Assembly: GCF_000383855.1 (NCBI RefSeq)
Contig: NZ_KB912877.1
Coordinates: 2,365,479-2,429,478, forward strand
Direction: 5' to 3'
Source of the DNA: Methylobacter marinus A45
GTDB lineage: Bacteria; Pseudomonadota; Gammaproteobacteria; Methylococcales; Methylomonadaceae
DNA length: 64,000 nucleotides
Position 1 is the stretch's first letter. Every line of letters begins with the position of its first letter. Positions 48,484 through 60,351 of the stretch are shown here, in pieces. A program made the translations under genes and the position numbers. The notes under the pieces were generated by a model. That model saw only the letters and a program-made list of their open reading frames with translations, was not told where the DNA came from and made no database searches.

Positions 48484-48515
48484 AAAATCCCTGTCTGAAT
48501 AAGGCAGGGATTTTT
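48484..48515 (+). terminator. Terminator or attenuator between nusG and rplK
   Basis: A 10-base stem (AAAATCCCTG and CAGGGATTTT) with an 11-base loop runs straight into T residues. It begins 26 bases after the nusG stop and ends 48 bases before rplK. I see no clear sigma-70 promoter between it and rplK. Confidence 0.85.
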
Positions 48516-48562
48516 GTGTCTAGGGGAGCTGGAAAGCGTCTGAACCCATATTGGAGTAAAAA

Positions 48563-48994
48563 ATGGCAAAAAAGATTACGGCTTATATTAAGTTACAGGT
48601 AAAAGCAGGTGAAGCAAATCCGAGTCCACCAGTAGGTCCTGCTTTAGGTCAACGTGGTGTCAATATTATGGAGTTTTGTAAAGCGTTTAATGCTAAGACT
48701 CAGGATACAGAGAAAGGTTTGCCTTTGCCTGTTGTTATCACGGTTTATAGCGATCGCAGTTTTACATTCATCACAAAAACTCCTCCAGCATCAATTCTGT
48801 TGAAAAAATTAACGGGTATAAAAAGTGGAAGTAGCAATCCAAACACCAAAAAGGTTGGAACAGTAACTCGTGCGCAATTGGAAGAAATTGCTAAAACGAA
48901 AATGGAAGACTTGAATGCTGCAAACCTGGAAGCAGCAGTAAAAATAATTGCTGGCAGCGCGCGTAGCATGGGTCTGACAGTGGAGGGACTGTAA
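48563..48994 (+). CDS. rplK: 50S ribosomal protein L11
   Basis: A 143-residue L11, part of the GTPase-associated centre of the ribosome. The N-terminal [20 protein letters not shown] and [20 protein letters not shown], and the rRNA-binding C-terminal region ([24 protein letters not shown]) are intact. The stop shares one base with the rplA start. Confidence 0.98.
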   Translation: MAKKITAYIKLQVKAGEANPSPPVGPALGQRGVNIMEFCKAFNAKTQDTEKGLPLPVVITVYSDRSFTFITKTPPASILLKKLTGIKSGSSNPNTKKVGTVTRAQLEEIAKTKMEDLNAANLEAAVKIIAGSARSMGLTVEGL

Positions 48995-49689
48995 TGGCTA
49001 AGTTGTCGAAAAAAGCGAAACTGATTAAATCAAAAGTTGATAGGACAAAACAGTATTCCATCGTTGAAGCTGTTCAGTTGCTGAAAGAATTAGGTACAGC
49101 CAAATTTAATGAAGCTGTTGATGTGAGTGTTAATTTAGGTGTGGATCCACGCAAGTCAGACCAAAATGTTCGTGGAGCAACTGTTTTGCCTAATGGTACG
49201 GGAAAAACCGTAAGAGTTGCGGTATTTACTCAAGGTCCTAATGCTGATGCGGCAAGAGAAGCAGGTGCTGATATCGTCGGTATGGATGATCTAGGTGACT
49301 TGGTTAAAAAAGGCGAAATGAATTTTGACGTAGTTATTGCATCTCCTGATGCGATGCGTGTGGTTGGTCAATTAGGTCAAATTCTAGGCCCAAGAGGCTT
49401 AATGCCTAATCCTAAGGTTGGAACTGTTACTCCTGATGTTGCGACTGCGGTAAAAAATGCAAAATCAGGTCAAGTGCGTTACCGTACTGATAAATCCGGT
49501 ATTATTCACTGTACTTTGGGGAAAGTGTCTTTCAATGCTGATGCGATTCAAGGTAACTTGGAAGCGCTAATCTCTGATTTGAAAAAAGCTAAACCAACAG
49601 CGGCTAAAGGTGTTTACATTAAGAAAATAACTTTATCTTCAACCATGGGGCCTGGTTTGTGGCTGGACCAAAGCAGCATTAATATGTAA
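48994..49689 (+). CDS. rplA: 50S ribosomal protein L1
   Basis: A 231-residue L1 of the ribosomal L1 stalk, which also represses its own operon mRNA in other bacteria. Conserved parts are [34 protein letters not shown] and [16 protein letters not shown]. It is coupled to rplK by a TAATG overlap. A structured leader for rplJ follows. Confidence 0.98.
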   Translation: MAKLSKKAKLIKSKVDRTKQYSIVEAVQLLKELGTAKFNEAVDVSVNLGVDPRKSDQNVRGATVLPNGTGKTVRVAVFTQGPNADAAREAGADIVGMDDLGDLVKKGEMNFDVVIASPDAMRVVGQLGQILGPRGLMPNPKVGTVTPDVATAVKNAKSGQVRYRTDKSGIIHCTLGKVSFNADAIQGNLEALISDLKKAKPTAAKGVYIKKITLSSTMGPGLWLDQSSINM

Positions 49690-49693
49690 AAGA

Positions 49694-49860
49694 CTTTGGG
49701 TTGCCGTTTTATCGGTGACCGTCAAAGACCGCAGGTGTTGTAAAACTTAATTTTCCTGCGTAGACGGAAGCTGGAACCTAAAACTGGGGAAAGGGACCGT
49801 AAGGGGCATCCGCCTGGATGTGTTTTATTATTTCTGGAATTATTCCAGAACTTACCGGAG
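49694..49860 (+). ncRNA. L10 leader of rplJ-rplL
   Basis: The 178-base gap between rplA and rplJ contains paired segments, among them CTTTGGGTTGCCG with CGGTGACCGTCAAAG, and TTCTGGAATTATTCCAGAA just before the rplJ ribosome site. Position and general layout match the L10 leader, where L10 bound to L7/L12 represses its own translation. The exact fold needs a covariance search. Confidence 0.7.
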
Positions 49861-49867
49861 GTAAGCT

Positions 49868-50362
49868 GTGGCACTAAATTTAGATAGCAAAAAAGCTGTC
49901 GTAGAAGAAGTTGCTGAGATCGCTGCTAAAGCGCATTCCGCAGTAGCAACAGAATATCGTGGTTTAACAGTTACGGAGTTGACCGAACTGCGTAAAACTG
50001 CGAGAGAAACAGGTGTTTATCTGCGTGTGGTAAAAAATACACTGGCAAAACGAGCCGTAGCCGGAACTGATTTTGAATGTATGCAAGATGGCATGGTAGG
50101 TCCTTTATTGCTTGCATTTTCAATGGAAGATCCAGGTTGTGCTGCGCGTCTGATCAGTGATTTTGCCAAAACTCACGATAAGTTGATCACTAAGGTTGTG
50201 GCTATTAATGGCCAGTCTTATGGTGCATCCGAGTTGGCACGGTTGGCAAGTATGCCGACACGAGATCAGGCTATTGCAATGCTTATGTCTGTAATGAAAG
50301 CACCGGTCGGAAAACTTGTTCGTACTTTGGCTGCGGTCAGAGACCAGAAAGAAGCAGCATAA
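49868..50362 (+). CDS. rplJ: 50S ribosomal protein L10
   Basis: A 164-residue L10, the base of the L7/L12 stalk. The start ALNLDSKKAVVEEVAEIAAK, the EYRGLTVTELTELRKTAR block and VVKNTLAKRAV bind rRNA, and the C-terminal helix (about 130-160) carries the L12-dimer sites. It starts with GTG at 49868 behind GGAGG. A structured leader precedes it. Confidence 0.98.
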   Translation: MALNLDSKKAVVEEVAEIAAKAHSAVATEYRGLTVTELTELRKTARETGVYLRVVKNTLAKRAVAGTDFECMQDGMVGPLLLAFSMEDPGCAARLISDFAKTHDKLITKVVAINGQSYGASELARLASMPTRDQAIAMLMSVMKAPVGKLVRTLAAVRDQKEAA

Positions 50363-50407
50363 GCTTATTTAAACCAGTTAAAAATTATTGTATTAGAGGA
50401 ATACTAA

Positions 50408-50779
50408 ATGGCAGTTTCACACGAAGACATCTTGGACGCAGTTTCCAACATGACTATTATGGAAATCGTTGATTTAATTTCAGCGATGGAAGACAAATTC
50501 GGCGTAACAGCAGCAGTTGCAGTTGCTGCAGCGCCAGCTGCTGCTGGCGGAGCTGTAGCTGAAGAGCAAACTGAATTTGATGTGATCATGACCGGTTTCG
50601 GTGATAACAAAGTTGCTGTTATTAAAGCAGTACGAGGCATCACCGGTTTAGGACTAAAAGAAGCTAAGGACGCTGTGGAAGGCGCTCCAACCACTCTGAA
50701 AGAAGGCGTTTCTAAAGCCGAAGCTGATGATTTCAAAAAACAGCTTGAAGAAGCGGGCGCTACTGTCGAAATCAAATAA
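50408..50779 (+). CDS. rplL: 50S ribosomal protein L7/L12
   Basis: A 123-residue stalk protein. The N-terminal dimerisation helix, an Ala-rich hinge ([19 protein letters not shown], about 36-54) and the factor-binding C-terminal domain ([35 protein letters not shown]) are all standard. GAGG lies 9 bases before the ATG. A hairpin between this gene and rpoB may reduce read-through. Confidence 0.98.
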   Translation: MAVSHEDILDAVSNMTIMEIVDLISAMEDKFGVTAAVAVAAAPAAAGGAVAEEQTEFDVIMTGFGDNKVAVIKAVRGITGLGLKEAKDAVEGAPTTLKEGVSKAEADDFKKQLEEAGATVEIK

Positions 50780-50823
50780 GATTTTGACTCAAAAAATACA
50801 AGGCTCATGCCTTTTAAGTATGG

Positions 50824-50853
50824 CTGGTGACAATTTTGTCGCCGGCCTTTTAC
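50824..50853 (+). terminator. rplL-rpoB attenuator hairpin
   Basis: GGCTGGTGACA and TGTCGCCGGCC form an 11-base stem (one G-T pair) with a 4-base loop, followed by four T. It lies 44 bases after rplL and 57 bases before rpoB, where partial terminators are known to set the ratio of ribosomal protein to polymerase in E. coli. Confidence 0.75.
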
Positions 50854-50910
50854 TGTTTGCAATAAATGCACAGTAGAAAATTATTCATGACGAAAAGGTT
50901 TGGAAGCGAT

Positions 50911-53900
50911 ATGTCCTACTCTTTTACCGAAAAAAAGCGTATTCGAAATAACTTTGGGAAAGGTACTGAGGTACTTGAAGTTCCCTATCTTTTGGCAACT
51001 CAAATCAATTCCTATGCAGGCTTTTTGCAATCGGGTGTAGCACCTGAAAAGCGTGCCAATATTGGGTTGCATGCGGCATTTTCCAGCGTGTTTCCTATTG
51101 AAAGCCATTCCGGATATGCGGTGCTGGAATATGTAAGATATAGATTGGGAGAGCCCACTTTTGATGTAAGAGAGTGTCAACAACGGGGAGCGACTTATGC
51201 CGCTCCTTTAAGAGTATTAGTGCGTCTAGTTATTTACGATAAAGATGCTCCTGCTAATGCTAAGGTTGTGAAAGATATCAGAGAGCAGGAAGTCTACATG
51301 GGCGAATTGCCTTTGATGACAGATAATGGAACATTTGTAATTAATGGAACGGAACGGGTTATTGTTTCCCAATTACATCGTTCGCCGGGTGTTTTCTTTG
51401 ATCATGACAAAGGAAAGACGCATTCGTCTGGAAAATTATTATTTAATGCTCGCGTTATCCCTTATCGCGGCTCTTGGTTGGATTTCGAGTTTGATCATAA
51501 AGACTGCGTTTATGTACGGATTGACAGACGCAGAAAAATCCCCGCCACTATTTTGCTTAGAGGATTAGGTTTCAATAATGAAGAAATGATCAACATCTTC
51601 TATGAAACCAATAAATTTACCTTTGGTAGCGGAAAATGCTTATTCCACATTATACCTGAAAGGATGCGTGGTGAAATCGCTTCGTTTGATATTAAGCACA
51701 ATGGGCAGGTATTAGTAGAAGAAGGCCGCCGCATCACAGCAAAACATATTCGCGAAATGAATAAAGTCGGCTTGTCGGAAGTTGAAGTGCCTAAGGATTA
51801 TCTGGTAGGTAAGATACTTGCTAATAATCTGATTGATCAAGCGACTGGTGAGTTAATAGCTAACGTTAATGACGAGCTTACAATAGATTTAATAGAACGA
51901 ATCATTGACAGTAGTATCACTGAAATTAATACTCTGTTTGTTAATGATTTGGATAAAGGTCCGTACATCTCTAATGCCATGAGACTGGATGTGACTACCA
52001 ATACACTGGAAGCACTGGTTGAAATATACCGGATGATGCGACCTGGTGAGCCGCCGACAAAAGAAGCCGCAGAAAACCTGTTCCAAAACCTGTTTTTTAC
52101 CGATGAAAGATATGATTTATCTACTGTCGGCCGCATGAAGTTTAATCGACGTTTAGGACGGGAAGAAACTACAGGACCGGGCACTTTAACGAAAGAAGAT
52201 ATTATTGATGTTCTCAAAGAATTAATTGATATTCGTAATGGTAACGGTAACGTCGACGATATTGATCACTTAGGTAACAGACGTGTCCGCTCTGTTGGCG
52301 AAATGATCGAAAACCAGTTCCGTGTCGGTTTAGTCAGAGTTGAAAGAGCGGTAAAAGAACGCTTGACCTTGGCCGACTCTGAAGGATTGATGCCGCAGGA
52401 AATTATTAATGCCAAACCTGTTTCGGCGGCAGTAAAAGAATTCTTTGGATCCAGCCAGTTGTCACAGTTCATGGATCAGAACAATCCATTATCACAAGTG
52501 ACTCATAAACGCCGGGTGTCTGCATTAGGGCCAGGTGGTTTAGCAAGAGAGCGTGCCGGATTTGAGGTTCGTGACGTACACACTACTCATTATGGTCGTG
52601 TTTGTCCTATTGAGACTCCGGAAGGTCCAAATATTGGTTTGATCAACTCATTATCCGTCTATGCTCGAACTAACGATTATGGTTTTCTGGAGACGCCATA
52701 TAGAAAAGTAATCGACGGCAGAGTGACCGATCAAGTCGATTATCTATCAGCAATTGAGGAAGGTGAGTTCGTTATTGCTCAGGCCAGTGTTGCTGTCGAT
52801 GAAACAGGCAAACTGGTAGAAGGTTTGGTGTCATGCCGATATAAAGACGAATTTACTTTGGCAATGTCTGATACTGTGCAATATATGGATGTCTCGTCAA
52901 AACAGATCGTATCGGTTGCAGCTTCCATTATTCCTTTCCTTGAGCATGATGATGCTAACCGTGCGTTAATGGGATCTAATATGCAACGTCAAGCTGTTCC
53001 TACACTAAGAGCGGAGAAACCATTAGTGGGAACGGGCATGGAGAGAACAGTTGCAAAGGATTCTGGTGTAACTGTTGTTGCCGCACGTGGAGGTAGTATT
53101 GAAGCGGTTGATGCCGCTCGAATCGTGGTACGTGTAAATGATACGGAAACAGAAACGGGCGCCTCAGGTGTGGATATTTATAATCTGACTAAATACACCC
53201 GGTCAAATCAGAATACCTGTATTAATCAAAAACCATTAGTAAAACCAGGTGATGTTGTTAATGCTGGAGATATTCTGGCGGATGGGCCATCTACCGATAT
53301 CGGGGAGCTGGCTTTAGGACAGAATATGTTAGTTGCCTTTATGCCATGGAATGGGTACAACTTCGAAGATTCGATTCTGGTTTCTGAACGAGTGGTGAGA
53401 GAAGATCGCTTTACCACAATTCATATCGAAGAGAAAACCTGCGTCGCGCGTGATACCAAGCATAGTCCGGAAGAGATCACTGCAGATATTCCAAATGTCA
53501 GCGAAGAGGCTCTGTCAAAACTTGATGAGTCCGGCATTGTTTACGTAGGAGCTGAAGTAAAGGGTGGTGATATTCTGGTGGGAAAGGTAACTCCAAAAGG
53601 AGAAACCCAATTGACACCGGAAGAAAAACTATTGCGCGCAATTTTCGGTGAGAAAGCGGCGGATGTAAAGGATACATCATTGCGTGTTCCGGGCAGTATT
53701 GAAGGGACGGTAATTGATGTACAGGTGTTTACGCGTGATGGAGTGAAAAAAGACAAGCGAGCTCTCGATATTGAAGACGCAGAAATCAAGCGTTACAGAA
53801 AAGATCTTGACGATCAGCTCAAGATTCTAGAAGGGGATATTTTTGCTCGTGTGGCTAAGTTATTGATCGGTAAGACTGCTCAATCTGGACCAGCTCAATT

Positions 53901-54987
53901 GAAAGCAGGTACAGAAATAACCCAGTCTTATTTGAATGGTCTAAAACATTCAGATTGGTTAAAAATCCGAATGAAAGATGAAGATATCAATCTTCAACTA
54001 GAAGCCGTGGCCGAGCAAATTGAGCAGCAAAGGAAAGCCTTTGATGAAAAATTTGAAATCAAGCGTAAAAAAATCACAATGGGTGATGATTTGGCGCCTG
54101 GCGTTCTAAAAATGGTTAAGGTCTACTTGGCGGTTAAAAGACGTATTCAGCCTGGGGACAAAATGGCAGGACGACATGGAAATAAAGGGGTTATTTCCAT
54201 GATCAGACCAATTGAAGATATGCCTTATACAGCTGATGGCAATCCGGTCGACATCGTGTTGAACCCGTTGGGTGTGCCATCGCGGATGAATGTCGGGCAG
54301 GTGCTTGAAACGCATTTAGGTTGGGCTGCGAAAGGCTTAGGCATCAAAATAGGTAAAATGCTCGAAGCAAAGGCAAAAGTTGCTGAAATCAGAGGATATT
54401 TGGATAAAATTTATAATAGTAGTGGTCGTAGAGAGGATCTGGATTCGTTTACCGATCGAGAAATCCTGGAAATGGCGGCTAATCTGGTTGACGGCGTGCC
54501 TATGGCGACTCCTGTATTCGATGGTGCGACTGAGGAAGAGATTCGTACGATGTTGAGACTCGCGGACTTGCCGGAAGACGGACAGACCGTGCTTTATGAT
54601 GGCCTGACTGGCGAACCGTTTGAGCGGAAAGTAACGGTTGGCTATATGTATATGTTAAAACTGAATCATTTGGTTGATGACAAAATGCATGCCCGATCAA
54701 CAGGGCCTTATAGTCTCGTTACCCAGCAACCATTAGGAGGAAAGGCACAATTTGGTGGTCAACGTTTCGGTGAGATGGAGGTCTGGGCACTGGAAGCTTA
54801 TGGTGCAGCTTATACATTGCAAGAAATGCTCACGGTTAAATCTGACGATGTAACAGGTCGGACTCGAATGTATAAAAATATTGTCGACGGTGATCATAAA
54901 ATGGAAGCCGGTATGCCGGAATCATTTAATGTTTTAATTAAAGAAATCCGCTCATTGGCTGTCAATATAGAATTAGAGCGAGATTAA
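50911..54987 (+). CDS. rpoB: DNA-directed RNA polymerase subunit beta
   Basis: A 1,358-residue beta subunit (E. coli 1,342). The ATG at 50911 gives the standard start [17 protein letters not shown]; the frame is open back to 50866 with ATGs at 50866 and 50887, but these would add unrelated residues. The rifampicin pocket reads [16 protein letters not shown] followed by [14 protein letters not shown], with the Asp, His and Ser positions linked to resistance in the sensitive form. [19 protein letters not shown] and the C-terminal [20 protein letters not shown] are intact. rpoC follows after 77 bases. Confidence 0.98.
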   Translation: MSYSFTEKKRIRNNFGKGTEVLEVPYLLATQINSYAGFLQSGVAPEKRANIGLHAAFSSVFPIESHSGYAVLEYVRYRLGEPTFDVRECQQRGATYAAPLRVLVRLVIYDKDAPANAKVVKDIREQEVYMGELPLMTDNGTFVINGTERVIVSQLHRSPGVFFDHDKGKTHSSGKLLFNARVIPYRGSWLDFEFDHKDCVYVRIDRRRKIPATILLRGLGFNNEEMINIFYETNKFTFGSGKCLFHIIPERMRGEIASFDIKHNGQVLVEEGRRITAKHIREMNKVGLSEVEVPKDYLVGKILANNLIDQATGELIANVNDELTIDLIERIIDSSITEINTLFVNDLDKGPYISNAMRLDVTTNTLEALVEIYRMMRPGEPPTKEAAENLFQNLFFTDERYDLSTVGRMKFNRRLGREETTGPGTLTKEDIIDVLKELIDIRNGNGNVDDIDHLGNRRVRSVGEMIENQFRVGLVRVERAVKERLTLADSEGLMPQEIINAKPVSAAVKEFFGSSQLSQFMDQNNPLSQVTHKRRVSALGPGGLARERAGFEVRDVHTTHYGRVCPIETPEGPNIGLINSLSVYARTNDYGFLETPYRKVIDGRVTDQVDYLSAIEEGEFVIAQASVAVDETGKLVEGLVSCRYKDEFTLAMSDTVQYMDVSSKQIVSVAASIIPFLEHDDANRALMGSNMQRQAVPTLRAEKPLVGTGMERTVAKDSGVTVVAARGGSIEAVDAARIVVRVNDTETETGASGVDIYNLTKYTRSNQNTCINQKPLVKPGDVVNAGDILADGPSTDIGELALGQNMLVAFMPWNGYNFEDSILVSERVVREDRFTTIHIEEKTCVARDTKHSPEEITADIPNVSEEALSKLDESGIVYVGAEVKGGDILVGKVTPKGETQLTPEEKLLRAIFGEKAADVKDTSLRVPGSIEGTVIDVQVFTRDGVKKDKRALDIEDAEIKRYRKDLDDQLKILEGDIFARVAKLLIGKTAQSGPAQLKAGTEITQSYLNGLKHSDWLKIRMKDEDINLQLEAVAEQIEQQRKAFDEKFEIKRKKITMGDDLAPGVLKMVKVYLAVKRRIQPGDKMAGRHGNKGVISMIRPIEDMPYTADGNPVDIVLNPLGVPSRMNVGQVLETHLGWAAKGLGIKIGKMLEAKAKVAEIRGYLDKIYNSSGRREDLDSFTDREILEMAANLVDGVPMATPVFDGATEEEIRTMLRLADLPEDGQTVLYDGLTGEPFERKVTVGYMYMLKLNHLVDDKMHARSTGPYSLVTQQPLGGKAQFGGQRFGEMEVWALEAYGAAYTLQEMLTVKSDDVTGRTRMYKNIVDGDHKMEAGMPESFNVLIKEIRSLAVNIELERD

Positions 54988-55064
54988 TAGCCCCGACTCT
55001 TAATTGAAAATATCTGATAGCCTGTTCTGGGGTAAACCAGAAAGTATTTAAAGAGGACATACTC

Positions 55065-58000
55065 TTGAAAGATTTAATGAATTTCTTAAAGCGTCAAGGC
55101 CGCGCCGATGATTTTGATGCAATCCGAATTGGTCTAGCGTCACCGGACATGATTCGTTCCTGGTCTTATGGCGAAGTAAAAAAGCCGGAAACAATTAACT
55201 ATCGCACGTTTAAGCCTGAGCGCGATGGTTTATTTTGTGCAAAAATTTTTGGTCCCGTCAGTGACTATGAGTGTTTATGTGGCAAATATAAAAGACTGAA
55301 GCATCGCGGTGTTATTTGTGAAAAATGTGGCGTTGAGGTAACGCTGTCAAAAGTACGCCGTGAAAGAATGGGGCACATCGATTTGGCCAGTCCTGTCGCG
55401 CATATCTGGTTTTTAAAATCATTGCCTTCCAGAATAGCGTTGCTATTGGATATGACGCTACGTGAGATAGAGCGTGTGTTATATTTTGAGTCATTTGTTG
55501 TTTTAGACCCTGGTATGACGCCTTTAGATAAAGGGCAGTTGCTTACCGATGATGAGTATCTGGATGCGGTTGAATTGCATGGGGATGATTTTGTCGCAAA
55601 AATGGGTGCTGAAGCGATTTATGATTTATTAAAAGCGATTGATTTAAAAGAAGAAGTTAATATTCTTCGCGAAGAGATTAATTCGACAAATTCAGAGACG
55701 AAAATTAAAAAGTACTCTAAGCGCTTGAAAGTGATAGATGCTTTATTGAGTTCAAGTAATCGCCCGGAATGGATGATTATGCAGGTGTTGCCAGTATTGC
55801 CACCGGAATTGCGTCCATTGGTGCCACTAGACGGCGGCCGCTTCGCTACTTCGGATTTAAATGATTTATATCGACGCGTAATTAATAGAAACAATCGTTT
55901 AAATCGATTGTTGGATTTAAATGCGCCAGATATTATCGTCCGTAATGAAAAACGGATGCTACAAGAATCTGTTGATGCGTTGTTGGATAACGGTCGGCGC
56001 GGTCGGGCCATTACAGGTACAAACAGAAGGCCTCTCAAATCATTGGCTGATATGATTAAAGGCAAGCAGGGGCGTTTCAGGCAAAACCTGCTGGGTAAGC
56101 GTGTCGATTATTCGGGTCGTTCAGTCATAGTCGTGGGGCCAACACTAAGGCTGCATCAATGTGGGCTGCCGAAAAAAATGGCACTGGAATTATTTAAGCC
56201 GTTTATTTTCAGTAAATTACAGTTCAGAGGTCTTGCTACAACTATTAAAGCGGCCAAGAAGATGGTTGAGCGCGAGGGTACGGAAGTTTGGGATATTCTC
56301 GAGGAAGTTATTCGGGAACATCCAATTTTGCTGAACCGTGCTCCTACGTTGCATAGGCTTGGAATACAGGCATTTGAGCCTACTTTGATTGAAGGTAAGG
56401 CAATTCAGTTACATCCACTAGTCTGTAGCGCGTTTAATGCTGACTTTGATGGCGACCAAATGGCTGTGCATATTCCTTTGTCGGTAGAAGCGCAACTGGA
56501 AGCTCGAACATTAATGATGGCAACTAATAATATATTGTCGCCCGCTAACGGTGAACCTGTCATCAATCCATCCCAAGACGTGGTATTAGGGCTGTACTAT
56601 ATCAGTCGTGAAAAAATTAATGCGAAAGGTGACGGTAGCATATTTGGTAGTGTTAGTGAAATTCATAAAGCCCTGCTCGCTAAAACAGTTGAATTGCAAT
56701 CTAAAATTCAATTGCGTGTCACAGAGAAAGTTGCAAATGAGAAAGGCGAGCTCGAAGATAAAACGCATCGGGTTGAAACAACTGTGGGTCGTGCGTTAAT
56801 TTGGGAGATAGTCCCGGATCGCATGCCATATGAATTGGTTAATTGCGATATGACAAAAAAGAACATATCACGGTTAATCAATTACAGTTATCGCTTTTTA
56901 GGAAATAAAGATACGGTTGTGCTCGCTGACCAGCTCATGTATCTGGGTTTTAGGTACGCAACGATCTCTGGCGTATCTTTTGGTATTGAAGATATGGCGA
57001 TACCAGCAAAAAAAGTCGATATTATTAAAATTGCAGATGCTGAAGTAAATGAAATTCAAAGCCAATATTCTTCGGGTTTAGTAACCGATGGTGAACGCTA
57101 CAACAAAGTTGTTGATATTTGGTCGCGCGCCAATGATCAAGTTGCTAAAGTTATGATGGATGGATTGGGTGAAGAGTCTGTTATTGATGCTGAAGGTAAG
57201 ACGGTAAAGCAAAAATCATTTAACTCTATCTTTATGATGGCAGAATCTGGTGCTCGAGGTTCCGCGGCCCAGATCAGGCAGTTAGCGGGAATGCGTGGGT
57301 TGATGGCTAAGCCTGACGGTTCTATTATCGAAACCCCTATTACGGCTAACTTTAGAGAGGGTTTGGACGTATTGCAGTACTTCATTTCTACTCACGGTGC
57401 TCGTAAAGGCTTGGCTGATACGGCGCTAAAAACTGCAAACTCCGGGTATTTAACACGCAGACTGGTGGATGTGGCTCAAGATTTGGTAATCACCAGTGAT
57501 GATTGCGGCACTTCCGATGGATTGATTATGACTCCAATTATTGAGGGAGGAGATGTGGTCGAGCCATTGTCAGAGCGTGTATTGGGTCGAGTAGTAGTCA
57601 ATGACGTTATGGATGCCAGCGGCGAAAAAGTCGTGGCACCTAAAGGTACGTTATTAGATGAACATTGGGTTTCCGTTTTGGAAGAGCACAGTATTGATCA
57701 GGTTTTGGTCAGATCAATTATTACTTGTGAAAACAGGTACGGTGTTTGTGCTGCCTGTTATGGACGTGACTTAGGCCGTGGTCATTTAGTCAATATTGGA
57801 GAAGCGGTAGGTGTGATTGCTGCACAATCGATTGGTGAGCCGGGAACTCAGTTGACCATGCGTACTTTCCATATTGGAGGTGCGGCATCAAGATCCGCCG
57901 CTATCAGCAATGTTCAGGTCAAATCTGCAGGAACGGTTCGGCTTAGTAACTTGAAATCCGTGGTAAATCGTGAAGGTAATCTAGTTGCCGTATCGAGATC

Positions 58001-59270
58001 GGGTGAGGTAGGCGTTGTTGATGATTACGGTCGTGAGAGAGAGCGCTATAAGATCCCTTATGGTGCGGTGCTTTCAATACAGGAAGGCGGAAAAATTAAT
58101 GCGGGTGATATAATTGTTACTTGGGATCCTCACACGCATCCAGTTATCACTGAAGTTGATGGTGTTGTCGGCTTGATCGATTTTGTTGATGGCGTGACAG
58201 TGCAAAAACAATCTGATGAAGTAACCGGTTTAAGTTCGCTTGTGGTAACCGATCCAAAACAAAGAGGTGGGGCTGGTAAAGAATTACGCCCAATGGTTAA
58301 GCTGCTGGATGAAAATGGAAATGCGATATTTTTGCCGGGGACTGAAATTCCAGCACAATATTTCTTGCCTGCAGGCGCGATTGTCGGCATCAAAGATGGT
58401 GGTGAAGTTAAGGTAGGTGACGTATTAGCTAGAATACCGCAGGAATCAAGTAAAACCAGAGATATCACTGGTGGTTTGCCACGTGTTGCCGACTTGTTTG
58501 AGGCGCGTAAAACGAAAGATCCGGCAATACTTGCTGAGACGAGTGGAACTATCTCGTTTGGAAAGGAAACAAAAGGAAAACAGCGCGTTGTTATTACAGA
58601 TGCTGCTGGAGAGCAGTATGAAACCTTGATACCGAAATGGCGGCATATCACTGTTTTCGAAGGGGAATATGTTGAAAAAGGCGAAACAATTGCAGAAGGC
58701 GAATTAACACCTCATGATATTTTAAGATTAAGAGGTATTGAAGAATTAGCTAATTACCTAGTAAAGGAAATTCAAGATGTTTATCGTTTGCAAGGCGTGA
58801 AGATAAACGACAAGCATATAGAGGCTATTATTAGACAAATGCTCAGAAAGGTTGAGATAACGGCATCGGGTGATACCGAATTCTTGAAAGGAGATCAAGT
58901 TGAGCGCTCAGTACTAAGAGAAGTAAATGATAGAATGGAAGTGGAAGGGAAGATTCCAGCTAGCTATGAGTCCGTACTTTTAGGCATTACCAAAGCATCT
59001 TTGGCTACAGAGTCCTTTATCTCGGCTGCCTCTTTCCAGGAAACGACTCGAGTTTTGACTGATGCTGCTGTTCGAGGATTGAGCGATAATCTCCAGGGAT
59101 TAAAGGAAAATGTTATTGTTGGAAGATTGATTCCAGCCGGAACAGGGCTTGCCTATCATGAGAGCAGGAAAAATAGATTTGCTCAACATGAGATAGTCGA
59201 AAGCGAAGCACCTTCAGTGGTAGATGCTGGAGATGTGGAAGAAGCTCTTAAACAAGCTTTGAATATTTAA
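55065..59270 (+). CDS. rpoC: DNA-directed RNA polymerase subunit beta'
   Basis: A 1,401-residue beta' subunit. The N-terminal zinc site is [20 protein letters not shown], the lid and rudder region follows, and the catalytic Mg motif is [12 protein letters not shown]. The second zinc site begins CGTSDG and continues in [16 protein letters not shown]; the bridge and trigger helices lie nearby. The start appears to be TTG at 55065 ([19 protein letters not shown]), with GAGGAC about 8 bases upstream; the next ATG would delete four conserved residues. Length is close to E. coli (1,407). Confidence 0.97.
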   Translation: MKDLMNFLKRQGRADDFDAIRIGLASPDMIRSWSYGEVKKPETINYRTFKPERDGLFCAKIFGPVSDYECLCGKYKRLKHRGVICEKCGVEVTLSKVRRERMGHIDLASPVAHIWFLKSLPSRIALLLDMTLREIERVLYFESFVVLDPGMTPLDKGQLLTDDEYLDAVELHGDDFVAKMGAEAIYDLLKAIDLKEEVNILREEINSTNSETKIKKYSKRLKVIDALLSSSNRPEWMIMQVLPVLPPELRPLVPLDGGRFATSDLNDLYRRVINRNNRLNRLLDLNAPDIIVRNEKRMLQESVDALLDNGRRGRAITGTNRRPLKSLADMIKGKQGRFRQNLLGKRVDYSGRSVIVVGPTLRLHQCGLPKKMALELFKPFIFSKLQFRGLATTIKAAKKMVEREGTEVWDILEEVIREHPILLNRAPTLHRLGIQAFEPTLIEGKAIQLHPLVCSAFNADFDGDQMAVHIPLSVEAQLEARTLMMATNNILSPANGEPVINPSQDVVLGLYYISREKINAKGDGSIFGSVSEIHKALLAKTVELQSKIQLRVTEKVANEKGELEDKTHRVETTVGRALIWEIVPDRMPYELVNCDMTKKNISRLINYSYRFLGNKDTVVLADQLMYLGFRYATISGVSFGIEDMAIPAKKVDIIKIADAEVNEIQSQYSSGLVTDGERYNKVVDIWSRANDQVAKVMMDGLGEESVIDAEGKTVKQKSFNSIFMMAESGARGSAAQIRQLAGMRGLMAKPDGSIIETPITANFREGLDVLQYFISTHGARKGLADTALKTANSGYLTRRLVDVAQDLVITSDDCGTSDGLIMTPIIEGGDVVEPLSERVLGRVVVNDVMDASGEKVVAPKGTLLDEHWVSVLEEHSIDQVLVRSIITCENRYGVCAACYGRDLGRGHLVNIGEAVGVIAAQSIGEPGTQLTMRTFHIGGAASRSAAISNVQVKSAGTVRLSNLKSVVNREGNLVAVSRSGEVGVVDDYGRERERYKIPYGAVLSIQEGGKINAGDIIVTWDPHTHPVITEVDGVVGLIDFVDGVTVQKQSDEVTGLSSLVVTDPKQRGGAGKELRPMVKLLDENGNAIFLPGTEIPAQYFLPAGAIVGIKDGGEVKVGDVLARIPQESSKTRDITGGLPRVADLFEARKTKDPAILAETSGTISFGKETKGKQRVVITDAAGEQYETLIPKWRHITVFEGEYVEKGETIAEGELTPHDILRLRGIEELANYLVKEIQDVYRLQGVKINDKHIEAIIRQMLRKVEITASGDTEFLKGDQVERSVLREVNDRMEVEGKIPASYESVLLGITKASLATESFISAASFQETTRVLTDAAVRGLSDNLQGLKENVIVGRLIPAGTGLAYHESRKNRFAQHEIVESEAPSVVDAGDVEEALKQALNI

Positions 59271-59303
59271 AGTGTAGTAAATATTTCGTAAATAAAAATG
59301 AGC

Positions 59304-59332
59304 TTGACCTGGTCTGTATTAGCAAGTATTAT
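59304..59332 (+). promoter_or_regulatory. Promoter of the str operon
   Basis: TTGACC (59304-59309) and TATTAT (59327-59332) are exactly 17 bases apart, about 125 bases before rpsL. It lies 34 bases after the rpoC stop, so rpsL-rpsG-fusA-tuf-rpsJ can be transcribed separately from rpoBC. Confidence 0.75.
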
Positions 59333-59380
59333 ATTCTGCTCACATGAGCTAAGTGCTTGAGTCAGGTTGAAATGCTAATT

Positions 59381-59417
59381 AACCGTCGACATTTTTTATG
59401 TTCGGCGGTTATTTTTA
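59381..59417 (+). terminator. Hairpin with T-run in the rpsL leader
   Basis: AACCGTCGACAT and ATGTTCGGCGGTT pair with one G-T and one mismatch and are followed by ATTTTTATTG. It lies downstream of the predicted str promoter and 40 bases before rpsL. It could end rpoC transcripts and also act as an attenuator in the str leader. Confidence 0.65.
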
Positions 59418-59456
59418 TTGTCTGACAGTTAATTGTATATCGGAGTAAACAAAGAT

Positions 59457-59831
59457 ATGGCCACGATCAACCAATTGGTTCGTAAGCCGCGCGCTAAAAA
59501 AGTAGAAAAAAGCAATGTGCCAGCATTGGAAGCATGTCCTCAACGTAGAGGGGTGTGTACGCGTGTTTATACGACAACCCCTAAAAAACCAAATTCGGCC
59601 TTGCGCAAGGTGGCCAGGGTTAGATTAACTAACGGCGCTGAAGTTAGTAGCTACATTGGTGGTGAGGGTCATAATCTTCAGGAGCACTCTGTGGTTTTGA
59701 TAAGGGGTGGTCGTGTAAAAGACTTGCCAGGTGTCAGATATCATGTTGTGCGTGGTAGTTTAGATACTTCTGGTGTGACCAACAGAAAATGTGGTCGCTC
59801 AAAATATGGCACTAAACGGCCTAAAAAGTAA
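59457..59831 (+). CDS. rpsL: 30S ribosomal protein S12
   Basis: A 124-residue S12 at the decoding centre. [20 protein letters not shown] starts it, [18 protein letters not shown] contains the Lys linked to streptomycin resistance (sensitive form here), and [17 protein letters not shown] holds the second such site. The ATG at 59457 was chosen; eight upstream in-frame codons are not S12-like. First gene of the str operon. Confidence 0.98.
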   Translation: MATINQLVRKPRAKKVEKSNVPALEACPQRRGVCTRVYTTTPKKPNSALRKVARVRLTNGAEVSSYIGGEGHNLQEHSVVLIRGGRVKDLPGVRYHVVRGSLDTSGVTNRKCGRSKYGTKRPKK

Positions 59832-59850
59832 ATATTGGTTGGTGAGATAA

Positions 59851-60321
59851 ATGTCTAGAAGAAGAGTCGCTACGAAAAGAGAGATTATTCCTGATCCAAG
59901 ATTTGGCAGTGTAATGCTGACAAAATTTATGAATATGATCATGGAAAGTGGCAAGAAATCGATTGCGGAAGGAATTGTCTATGGCGCTTTGGATGTAATC
60001 GAAAGTAAAGGGCATTCTGAGCCGTTGGAAGTATTGTCAAAGGCCTTGGAAAATGTGCAGCCAAGAGTTGAGGTTAAATCTCGTCGTGTTGGCGGGGCCA
60101 CGTACCAGGTTCCGGTTGAGGTTCGTCCTTCAAGGCGTATGGCTTTGGCAATGCGCTGGTTGATCGATGCTTCTCGTAAGAGAAATGAAAGAAGCATGGC
60201 TTCTAAATTGGCGGGTGAGTTGTTGGACGCTTTTGAAAGTAGAGGTTCGGCAGCTAAAAAACGAGAAGATACGCATAGAATGGCTGAGGCTAATAAGGCG
60301 TTCTCGCATTACCGTTGGTAG
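59851..60321 (+). CDS. rpsG: 30S ribosomal protein S7
   Basis: A 156-residue S7, the assembly nucleus of the 30S head. [40 protein letters not shown] and [20 protein letters not shown] are conserved. It follows rpsL by 19 bases and precedes fusA by 30 bases. Confidence 0.98.
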   Translation: MSRRRVATKREIIPDPRFGSVMLTKFMNMIMESGKKSIAEGIVYGALDVIESKGHSEPLEVLSKALENVQPRVEVKSRRVGGATYQVPVEVRPSRRMALAMRWLIDASRKRNERSMASKLAGELLDAFESRGSAAKKREDTHRMAEANKAFSHYRW

Positions 60322-60351
60322 CCGACTAATTGTACTAAAGGTTGCAAGGTT

